Positions 8,757 to 15,684 of a DNA stretch of 32,386 nt are shown piece after piece. Origin of the DNA: an uncultured Flavobacteriaceae bacterium (lineage in GTDB: Bacteria > Bacteroidota > Bacteroidia > Flavobacteriales > Flavobacteriaceae); assembly GCA_937959395.1 (NCBI GenBank), contig CALGLR010000043.1, forward strand, positions 1 through 32,386, in the 5' to 3' direction. A model generated the notes under the pieces. The model was not told the DNA's origin and did no database searches. It saw only the letters and a program-made list of their open reading frames with translations. Within the stretch, counting starts at the first letter, position 1, and each line of letters opens with the position of its first letter. The translations under genes were made by a program, and so were the position numbers.

Positions 8757-11700
8757 TTAATGTTTTAATGTAAAATGTGATTTGAAGTTTTTTTGTTTGT
8801 TTGTATTTGGATCTTTATAATCTAAAGAGAACCAATAATCGCTCGAAGGTAAAACATAATTATTATAGGTACCATCCCAGCCTAATCCTGTAGGACTTAG
8901 TTCTTTTAATAGTTTACCATAGCGATTAAAAATGTAAATTACAGCATCTGGTTGATTTTCTATTCCTATAATATTCCATGTGTCATGGAAACCATCTCCA
9001 TTTGGTGTAAAATAAGGTATGAAATCTAATAATATTATTGAAGCGCTTGTTTCTCCACAACCATTAGCATCTCTTACGGTTATAATGTGTTCTCCTGCAG
9101 GAACATTTTCAAAAGTATAAGTGTTATTGTTAGAACTATTGCTTAACCAAGGCCCATTATCTAAACTAAACTCGAAAAAGGCTATTGTATTAGAGTTATT
9201 TGTCGCTATAGCTAAAACTGAGTTGTTTTCAATAAATGTTATAGAAACTTGTTGGGCTTCGAGAGTTGGAGGTGTGCTTTCAATAACTATTGTATCTCCT
9301 GTAGAAGAACAACCTGTAATATTATTAGTAACTATTACAGAATATGCTCCAGTTTGCAATGGAGTTATAGTACTATTAGTTTCTCCAACTAATAGTACAC
9401 TATCTAGGTACCATTCAAATGTATAGTCATTATTATTCAACTCGGTATCTATTATAGGAGATGGTAATATGATCTCACCATTGTTATCTATACATAATAC
9501 GTATTTATCTTCTAAAGAGAATAAAGGCAAAGGGTTCACCTTTAATTGCATTTGGGATGTAGCAAAGCAAGCGGTAGTATTATTTTCAACTCTTACAAAT
9601 AGTATTTGGGGGTTTATAGTATTTTCATAATTTGAAGGCAAAGAGTTTAAAGAATTATCTGCATCATTTTGAGTTAAGTAATAAGTTACAGTATAATCTA
9701 TATTAGATTGTGTAGGACCTAAAATAATAGGATTACGAGATTGTAAGTTGAAAGTAGTCGTATCGTTACTTGTATTATTATCGGTTTCTAAATTATCATC
9801 GCAAAGTTCATAAAAATCAGGATTTGCTATGACAGTATCATCTAAAATAAGATCAAAGTTAATAGTTGTATTTATGCATCCTGAATTTATATCTTCAACT
9901 CTTGTATAAATGGTTTGCGGGTTTGCGATATTATTATAAGGGCTAACAAGTCTATTCGTTCCATTATCTGCATCAAGCTGATTAATGTGATATGTTGCTC
10001 TATAATTTATATCATCAGCAGTAATAAAAGATGTTTGTTGTTCAAGATTAAATGCTTCTACATTATCACCGCCAACATCACAAGATATTAAATCATCAGG
10101 TTGTAAAGCATTAGGTATATTATTTAGAGTTATAATCACTTCAGCAGAATCTGTAGGGCAAGGAGATAATGCATTGACTATATAAGTATATAAACCTGGA
10201 GGATCAATTATAGGGTTATAAACACCAGTACCGCTTGTTAAAGCTGGTGCCCAGGTGCCACCATTATCTGGCGTACCACCCAATATCGTAAATAAATCTA
10301 CAGAATCATCTGTAGGGCATAATGTAAGTGTACTGTCTTCACCGGCATTAACAGTTGGATTTATAACGACTATAACATCACTATTTACGATATCGCATCC
10401 AGGGATATTAATAGTATAAGCATAAGTTCCAGCAGGATCTATTGCAGGATCGAAAACACCTGTACCACTATTAAGAGCAGGAGTCCATACTCCTCCGTTA
10501 TCTGGTGTACCGCCAAGTAAAGTAAAAAGATCTATAGCATTATCGCTAATACAAAGTTCAATATTTCCGTTTTCACCAGGATTAGGATTATTAGTAACAG
10601 ATACCATAATTTCTGCAGAATTACTTGGACAAGGGGGTGTTGCGGTAATAGAGTAAGTATATGTACCAGGAGTATCAACAGCAGGATCAAAAACACCAGT
10701 ACCGCTATTAAGAGGGGGACTCCAAATACCTCCATTATCAGGAGTGCCACCTAATACTGTAAAAAGATCTACAGAACTCCCAGAATTACATATTGAGAGT
10801 GTGCCATTTTCACCAGCATTTGGTGGAGTAGAAAAGGTAACAATTACGTTTGCTGTGCTGTCAGGACAAGGTGCTCCGCTTACTGAATAAATATAGGTGC
10901 CAGCAGGATCTATTGCAGGATCGAAAATACCTGTACCGCTATTAAGAGCAGGAGTCCAAGTTCCTCCTTCATCTGGAGTTCCTCCAAGACTAGTAAATAA
11001 ATCAATAGTAGAAGTATTATCTATACATAGTGTAATCTCTCCATCTAAACCAGCATTAGGATTTGTTGGACCATTATTTGTTACTTGTATATCGTCACTT
11101 ACTGTAACAATTTCATCATTACAATTTGTATAAGTTACTTCAGCAATGTATGTAGTTGTAGCCGAAGGGCAAACATTAACAGTTGTTGTATTTCCAACAG
11201 TATTTCCATTTTCATCATACCAAGTCAATACATAATTTGGAGTTCCATTTGGAGTAAAACGCCAAGCTTCTTTTGTTGTTGTCCATGGGCTGTCTGAAGT
11301 ATTTCTTCCTGGCGCTACAAATGCAGTATCTCCAGGATTGTTTTGAATACCTATAATTGCATTTCCATCATTCCATGCATTACAAGTTGGTTTGTCTTTT
11401 ACATATACCTCTATAGTATTAGTGGTTTCATATAGTATAATTTGAGAAGTAGAAATTAGATTATTACAACTAAAGTTAGCAATATTAGCAAAAGATAAAA
11501 CAAAGGTTCTACAAGGTGCAGCACCCATAACATCCCAAGCTATTTCAGGATTAGAAACTAAAACGCTAGGGTCTATATCATGACCAACTCCAAAAATATT
11601 TACTTCTCCTAATGTAGGATTTGCTTCATTAGGAATGTCTTCAGTAAATGCCCAATCGTTATCAAGATCTGTTGGGTCTACGTCAAATCGTAATACGCCA

Positions 11701-12074
11701 TTAGAACCTACTTGAATTTGATTATAAGTACTTTCGAAAAAACAAAAATCAAAAGGTAAATTTACCACTCCAGACCAAACATCATCAACACCAACACCAA
11801 CAGGATTAGCTAGACCAATAAAAGGAAAAGGGGGAGCATAAGGTATTGCAGCAACTTCATAGGAATCAGTCTGCCCTGTATCTAAAAAGCTAGCCGTTAA
11901 GTCTACACAAGGATTTGTTGTACAATCAATAGTTACATCTGCTCCAGCATTCACATTGGGGCAACCAGGACCTTGAGCAGCAGCTTTAAAAGTAAAAAAT
12001 AATAACAAAAATAATAACAAAGTAATAGCTCTATTATTACAATAGAAATGTTCTGAGGGTAACAAATATTTCAT
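8757..12074 (-). CDS. T9SS type B-sorted surface adhesin, shorter paralogue
   Basis: 1,105 residues. The N-terminus is a signal peptide with a long n-region (MKYLLPSEHFYCNNRA then a leucine/phenylalanine core, cleavage near KAAAQ). Residues about 40-335 form a cysteine-containing globular region (IQVGSNGVLRFD, WRFTPNGTPNYVLTWYDENG) seen at the N-terminus of other flavobacterial secreted proteins. Then come four tandem Ig-like repeats (10116-11064) and a C-terminal module of about 450 residues closely matching gene 2, ending in IPYFTPNGDGFHDTW and GWDGTYN of the type B sorting domain. Unlike genes 1 and 2 it has no DxDxDG block. It should be exported by Sec and T9SS to the surface; the binding partner is unknown. 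Confidence 0.9.
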   Translation of the reverse strand: MKYLLPSEHFYCNNRAITLLLFLLLFFTFKAAAQGPGCPNVNAGADVTIDCTTNPCVDLTASFLDTGQTDSYEVAAIPYAPPFPFIGLANPVGVGVDDVWSGVVNLPFDFCFFESTYNQIQVGSNGVLRFDVDPTDLDNDWAFTEDIPNEANPTLGEVNIFGVGHDIDPSVLVSNPEIAWDVMGAAPCRTFVLSFANIANFSCNNLISTSQIILYETTNTIEVYVKDKPTCNAWNDGNAIIGIQNNPGDTAFVAPGRNTSDSPWTTTKEAWRFTPNGTPNYVLTWYDENGNTVGNTTTVNVCPSATTTYIAEVTYTNCNDEIVTVSDDIQVTNNGPTNPNAGLDGEITLCIDNTSTIDLFTSLGGTPDEGGTWTPALNSGTGIFDPAIDPAGTYIYSVSGAPCPDSTANVIVTFSTPPNAGENGTLSICNSGSSVDLFTVLGGTPDNGGIWSPPLNSGTGVFDPAVDTPGTYTYSITATPPCPSNSAEIMVSVTNNPNPGENGNIELCISDNAIDLFTLLGGTPDNGGVWTPALNSGTGVFDPAIDPAGTYAYTINIPGCDIVNSDVIVVINPTVNAGEDSTLTLCPTDDSVDLFTILGGTPDNGGTWAPALTSGTGVYNPIIDPPGLYTYIVNALSPCPTDSAEVIITLNNIPNALQPDDLISCDVGGDNVEAFNLEQQTSFITADDINYRATYHINQLDADNGTNRLVSPYNNIANPQTIYTRVEDINSGCINTTINFDLILDDTVIANPDFYELCDDNLETDNNTSNDTTTFNLQSRNPIILGPTQSNIDYTVTYYLTQNDADNSLNSLPSNYENTINPQILFVRVENNTTACFATSQMQLKVNPLPLFSLEDKYVLCIDNNGEIILPSPIIDTELNNNDYTFEWYLDSVLLVGETNSTITPLQTGAYSVIVTNNITGCSSTGDTIVIESTPPTLEAQQVSITFIENNSVLAIATNNSNTIAFFEFSLDNGPWLSNSSNNNTYTFENVPAGEHIITVRDANGCGETSASIILLDFIPYFTPNGDGFHDTWNIIGIENQPDAVIYIFNRYGKLLKELSPTGLGWDGTYNNYVLPSSDYWFSLDYKDPNTNKQKNFKSHFTLKH
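10116..11064 (-). repeat. Four tandem Ig-like repeats in gene 3
   Basis: Four units of about 79 residues, each with DLF..LGGTPD.GG.W.P.L.SGTG, follow one another without linkers. They are the same family as the arrays in genes 1 and 2. Confidence 0.87.
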
Positions 12075-12154
12075 TTAACTTGGATAATTAATTAATATTA
12101 ATTGTAGCAAGTTTTTTTAATCTAAAATTTTTCTTTTTCGTTTTTATATATACG

Positions 12155-12171
12155 TAAAGATCTGATCTTTA
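12155..12171. promoter_or_regulatory. 17-bp dyad upstream of adhesin gene 3, possible operator
   Basis: TAAAGATC-T-GATCTTTA is perfectly symmetric with 8-bp arms and one central base, about 80-97 bases before the ATG at 12074. The place suits a regulator site, but no bound protein or promoter box is evident. Its sequence is unrelated to the dyad before gene 1. Confidence 0.3.
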
Positions 12172-12312
12172 GATTGTTTTGAAATACGATTTATTAATTT
12201 TTATGTTGATTTTTTATTTAAAAAAGAAAAAAGCCAAAAAAATACTGTTAAGACGCTTTTTTTCGAGCATATTATTCTGTAGTTATTTTTAATATCTCTC
12301 CTCATATAAATT

Positions 12313-12346
12313 AAAAAACCTTCAAAAGTAAAATTTTGAAGGTTTT
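12313..12346 (-). terminator. Intrinsic terminator of the sigma-factor/GIN operon
   Basis: A 13-bp stem (AAAACCTTCAAAA at 12315-12327, TTTTGAAGGTTTT at 12334-12346) with a six-base loop is followed on the minus strand by more T residues. It lies about 55 bases after the head-GIN stop codon. Confidence 0.8.
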
Positions 12347-12399
12347 AATCTAATAATCTTGCCTCCTAATTTTAGGTAGACACAAATAAAAAGGGTGAA

Positions 12400-13122
12400 T
12401 TAATTACTTATTGAACCCGATCCTGTAACTTTCGAATCTTCGCGTTTTGGGTTACCTTTATATTCAATATCTCCAGAGCCAGTAACTCTAGCTTTAAGTT
12501 CATTGTTACAAACGACCATAACATCACCAGAGCCAGTAACTGTTGCTTCAGTATTGTTTGCTTGTAAATTAAAACCATGAAAATCTCCAGAACCAGTAAC
12601 ATTGGCTTTAAGAGTATCAGTTTTTCCATTTAAAGTAATGTCGCCAGATCCAGATATGCCAGCTTTAATAGAACTCGCATCAATATCTAATACAATATCT
12701 CCCGAGCCTGCTAATTTTACTTCAAAGTTATTTGATTCAATTTTATCTTTAGTATTAACATCTCCAGATCCAGACAGAGAAACTTTGTCTATATCTTTAA
12801 AAGGAATTGTTATTGTTATCGTTTTATTGTGACTTGTTTTTAGGTTGACTCCTTTTTTTGTTTTTATTGAAAGCGTATTCCCTTCTGTTTCTGTAATGAT
12901 GTAATCTAAAAGGTTTTCTTCACCTTCAATTTTAATAGCGCCCTCTTCTCCTTTTACTAAAACGAAATCCATCCAACCAGCGCAACGAATAGCATCATAG
13001 TCTGAAGTGCTTCTAGTAACTGTTGTCATGTTTCCGTTTCCTTTAATAGATTTACCACCCCATTGTGCGTTGGCAAAATTTAATGATACTAAGGCCATTG
13101 TGATTAGTGCTAATTTTTTCAT
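12400..13122 (-). CDS. Head GIN domain protein (DUF2807-type), exported
   Basis: 240 residues with signal peptide MKKLALITMALVSLNFANAQ. From about residue 110 the chain carries seven GSG[D/S] motifs about 15-21 residues apart (SGSGDVNTK, LAGSGDIVL, ISGSGDITL, VTGSGDFHG, VTGSGDVMV, VTGSGDIEY, VTGSGSISN). This is the pattern of the DUF2807 'putative auto-transporter adhesin, head GIN' family, predicted to fold as a beta-helix. The molecular function of the family is not established. It has no recognisable T9SS sorting tail and probably stays in the periplasm or envelope. It is the last gene of the operon, 30 bases after the DYG-repeat protein and followed by a terminator. An envelope-stress output is inferred from the ECF sigma factor upstream. 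Confidence 0.85.
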   Translation of the reverse strand: MKKLALITMALVSLNFANAQWGGKSIKGNGNMTTVTRSTSDYDAIRCAGWMDFVLVKGEEGAIKIEGEENLLDYIITETEGNTLSIKTKKGVNLKTSHNKTITITIPFKDIDKVSLSGSGDVNTKDKIESNNFEVKLAGSGDIVLDIDASSIKAGISGSGDITLNGKTDTLKANVTGSGDFHGFNLQANNTEATVTGSGDVMVVCNNELKARVTGSGDIEYKGNPKREDSKVTGSGSISN

Positions 13123-13152
13123 AAGTGTTTGTTTTTTGTGATTGATATATAA

Positions 13153-14241
13153 TTAATTGCGATTGAAGGTGACACCTCCGTATTCTGAATTTATCCTAAT
13201 GCGTTTACCAGAGTTCTCCGAACCATAGTATCCTGTATAATATTTATCAGATGATTCAATTCGTTTTTTTAGAAACTCTAATTGTTCGTCATGCTTTAAA
13301 GAGCCGTATTCTAATTCAATTTCGAAGTCGAAATGATAATCAGGATCAAAGCCTAATTTTATGCCTACATAGTCAGATTCAATAGAAACATTTCCAGCAT
13401 TTTTAGTAAGACGCTCTATTTTTATAGAACCATAATCTGCATTAATTGAAACATCCTTGTAAACTTCTCCTATTTTAACGGTTAAATAATCTCCGTCTCC
13501 TTTCAAATTATTTACTTTTTCAACAGTCACTCCTCCATAATCGCAATTATAAATGACGTCTTCAGCTATTTCAATTTTAGATTTAGTATAATCTGCATTT
13601 ATATCAATGCTATTCGTTTTAGAAATCGTAAAATCACTATAATCGGCATTAATTCTACCACTTTTAATATACTCGAAATAACAATTGTTTGAATAATCGA
13701 AGCTAATATCATTATTATCTGCTAATAATTCTTTAGTTGTTATTTTTCCATAATCGCAGTTTAAAGTAGCTTTTCCTTCCAGCTTTGCTAAATTAATTGC
13801 TCCATAATCGTTGTCTAAATCTACATTGTTAGTAATAGGTATTTTAACAATGTAATTTATTTTCATATTTACATTATTACTAGAATTCCATTTCCACCAA
13901 GAATTAGATTTGTTTTTTGAAAAATTGGTTATAGCAGAAACATAATCTGTAGAGGCATCAAAATTTACAGATATATCATCTAGTTTTTCTTGAACTTTTT
14001 CCTCATCATTACCACTAGTTTGAATTAGTATTTCAAATTCAATACGGTCTTCATTCCAAGTAACGATATCTAAATTACCATAACTATTATCAATCTTTAA
14101 GGTTGCGTTTTTGCTAACGTTAAATTGTTTTTTTATGGTTTTTTCTTTTTTGTATTTTCCTTTAAGTCCATTATGTGAATACATAATTACGGGAAGTAAA
14201 AAGAAAAGGAAGCTTATTTTATATAGTGTTGCTGTTCTCAT
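13153..14241 (-). CDS. Exported DYG-repeat protein, probable beta-helix (DUF4097-like)
   Basis: 362 residues with an N-terminal signal sequence (MRTATLYKISFLFFLLPVIMYS). About twelve short motifs of the form [D/E/S]Y[G/S/T/V] recur about every 20 residues: NSYGNL, NDYGAI, CDYGKI, FDYSNN, ADYSDF, ADYTKS, CDYGGV, GDYLTV, ADYGSI, SDYVGI, LEYGSL, SEYGGV. This suggests a parallel beta-helix with an aromatic ladder, related to the DUF4097/adhesin-like families found beside ECF sigma genes in Bacteroidota. A WWKW patch lies near residue 115. The start overlaps the end of the anti-sigma-like gene by 23 bases, which indicates translational coupling. Function unknown; an envelope role regulated with the sigma factor is inferred. 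Confidence 0.8.
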   Translation of the reverse strand: MRTATLYKISFLFFLLPVIMYSHNGLKGKYKKEKTIKKQFNVSKNATLKIDNSYGNLDIVTWNEDRIEFEILIQTSGNDEEKVQEKLDDISVNFDASTDYVSAITNFSKNKSNSWWKWNSSNNVNMKINYIVKIPITNNVDLDNDYGAINLAKLEGKATLNCDYGKITTKELLADNNDISFDYSNNCYFEYIKSGRINADYSDFTISKTNSIDINADYTKSKIEIAEDVIYNCDYGGVTVEKVNNLKGDGDYLTVKIGEVYKDVSINADYGSIKIERLTKNAGNVSIESDYVGIKLGFDPDYHFDFEIELEYGSLKHDEQLEFLKKRIESSDKYYTGYYGSENSGKRIRINSEYGGVTFNRN

Positions 14242-14785
14242 CGAAATTTTGTTTAATTAGTTTAACGTCTTCAATACTTTTTAAAACTGTTTTTAATAGT
14301 TCTATACGATTATAAAAATTATCAATCATGGCATGAATAACGCGTTTATCATTACCACTCTCTTTAAGATCTATTTTAAATGTATTGTATTGTTTTTCAA
14401 GTGTTTTCATTTGTGTCATGGCATCGTTAATTAGCCATTCTGTTTCTGGAGCTCGTTCTTTTTCAATTTTAGAAAGTTCTTCTTCAATAACTGCAGCAAA
14501 AAAGCTTTGAGTTTCTGCCATTTTTGGAGAGACACTAGCTAAACCAGAAGGTTCTTCATTATTAGAAAAACTAAAAGTTAATGTTACTATTAATAGTATT
14601 GAAGCTGCTATACCTAATAAAGGTGCCCAAAGGTTTCTATTAGACTTAGAGCGACTAACAATTTGTTTCTGGTTTTGTGCATTTAACTTTTCTAGGAATC
14701 GATCCTTATGGCCAGAGTTTGGCGACTCAATATCGAAACCCTGTTCGAGGCGGCTAAACATATCTTGTAAATTATCTTTTTTCAT
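14219..14785 (-). CDS. Single-pass membrane protein, probable anti-sigma factor
   Basis: 188 residues from the ATG at 14785 (MKKDNLQDMFSRLEQGFD). An in-frame GTG at 14809 and ATG at 14803 lie upstream, but both fall in a short palindromic repeat, so the inner ATG is preferred. A hydrophilic N-terminal segment of about 45 residues precedes one membrane span (WAPLLGIAASILLIVTLTFSF), followed by a mostly helical C-terminal part of about 120 residues. There is no HxxxCxxC zinc anti-sigma motif. The anti-sigma role is inferred from position directly after an ECF sigma gene and from the topology (short cytoplasmic head, one span, outside sensor). It overlaps the DYG-repeat gene by 23 bases. The alternative is a membrane protein of other function. 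Confidence 0.7.
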   Translation of the reverse strand: MKKDNLQDMFSRLEQGFDIESPNSGHKDRFLEKLNAQNQKQIVSRSKSNRNLWAPLLGIAASILLIVTLTFSFSNNEEPSGLASVSPKMAETQSFFAAVIEEELSKIEKERAPETEWLINDAMTQMKTLEKQYNTFKIDLKESGNDKRVIHAMIDNFYNRIELLKTVLKSIEDVKLIKQNFDENSNTI

Positions 14786-14801
14786 GAAAAATTTATTTTT
14801 C

Positions 14802-14821
14802 ATTCCCACGTAGGTGGGAAT
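14802..14821. repeat. Short palindromic repeat (REP-like) at the anti-sigma gene start
   Basis: ATTCCCAC-GTAG-GTGGGAAT is a perfect 8-bp inverted repeat with a 4-base loop, richer in G+C than its surroundings. It resembles the short ATTCCC..GGGAAT palindromes dispersed in many bacterial genomes. It fills the gap between the sigma stop and the anti-sigma start, and supplies the upstream GTG and ATG codons. Confidence 0.6.
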
Positions 14822-14834
14822 CTCATCTTTTATA

Positions 14835-15398
14835 TTAAAACCCTATTACTGAGGTCATTTTTTTTCTTAAACTATCTTTTGCTCTAGATATCGTTGTTCT
14901 ACAATTCGCATAAGATATATTTAGTATGGTACTTATCTCTTCATAATCATAACCTTCAATTAAATGAAGTGTTAATGCAACTCGATAATTATCTTTTAGT
15001 GTATTTAAAACGTCTATAACTTGTTTCACTTTTATATTAGAAGTTTCTGCATCACTAGATATGCCATCATTTTCATCTTCAACCTTATAAAGTAGATCAC
15101 TTAAAGGCACTTCATCTAGCTTGTTTTTTTTGTTGTAATGTTGAATACTATTGTTTACTACAATACGTTTCAACCAAGCACTAAACGTTTTAATTTCCTT
15201 TAAGGTTTCCAATTTAGTGAAAGCCAATAAAAATGAATCTTGCATAACATCTTCAGCTTCAAAACTATCTTTTACAATACGAAAAGCAGTGTTGTACATT
15301 GCTTTGTAGTACCTGTTATATATCTCTAGCTGTGCAAATTGATTGCCTGAAATACATAGCTTTACTAGCTGTTCTATATTGTGGTTAGTTAATGTCAA
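14835..15398 (-). CDS. ECF-type RNA polymerase sigma factor
   Basis: 187 residues from a TTG at 15398 (TTG ACA TTA ACT AAC), the usual size for this family. The frame extends up to an ATG at 15536, but those 46 extra residues are a Lys/Phe-rich translation that does not look like protein, and the sigma-2 domain begins just after the TTG (NIEQLVKLCISGNQFAQLEIYNRYY). Region 2 contains FEAEDVMQDSFLLAFTKL and FSAWLKRIVVNNSIQ; region 4 contains YDYEEISTILNISYANCRTTISRAKDSLRKKM, the DNA-binding helix-turn-helix. It should direct RNA polymerase to envelope-related promoters, probably including its own. It heads an operon with a membrane anti-sigma candidate and two exported repeat proteins, and is divergent from lon. 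Confidence 0.88.
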   Translation of the reverse strand: MTLTNHNIEQLVKLCISGNQFAQLEIYNRYYKAMYNTAFRIVKDSFEAEDVMQDSFLLAFTKLETLKEIKTFSAWLKRIVVNNSIQHYNKKNKLDEVPLSDLLYKVEDENDGISSDAETSNIKVKQVIDVLNTLKDNYRVALTLHLIEGYDYEEISTILNISYANCRTTISRAKDSLRKKMTSVIGF

Positions 15399-15684
15399 CT
15401 TTAATGGTTTGTTATTATAAAGAGGGAAGTTACTATTCTTTGTTACAGTTTTAAATAATTTTTTTTTCAAAAAAAATATTTTTGCTTTTTTTACGCTATA
15501 TAAGTAACCATAAATTTTTAATTTATAAGATGGCATATAAATTGTCTAAATATAATAGCTGTAGAACATTGTTTATTTATTACCACTATGAAAATCAGGT
15601 AATAAGCAGTAATAAAGAATTTAAAAATTAAACAAAATCAAATCGTTATTAGTTATTTAATGACAGTTTGACTTATATATCTAT

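Larger units (their letters stand above)
12075..12399. other. Intergenic region between gene 3 and the head-GIN gene
   Basis: No credible ORF. It contains the intrinsic terminator of the sigma-factor operon (12313-12346) and a 17-bp dyad (12155-12171) upstream of adhesin gene 3. The rest is A/T-rich leader for gene 3. Confidence 0.6.

Noticed and set aside
1-12074. Many plus-strand reading frames of 65-200 codons across the adhesin genes (for example 2022-2621 and 5837-6307)
   Set aside because: They are antisense shadows of repeat-rich minus-strand genes; their translations follow the same period and match no family.
12408-12629. 73-codon minus-strand ORF inside the head-GIN gene
   Set aside because: Alternate frame of a repetitive gene on the same strand; the 240-residue frame has a signal peptide and family motifs.
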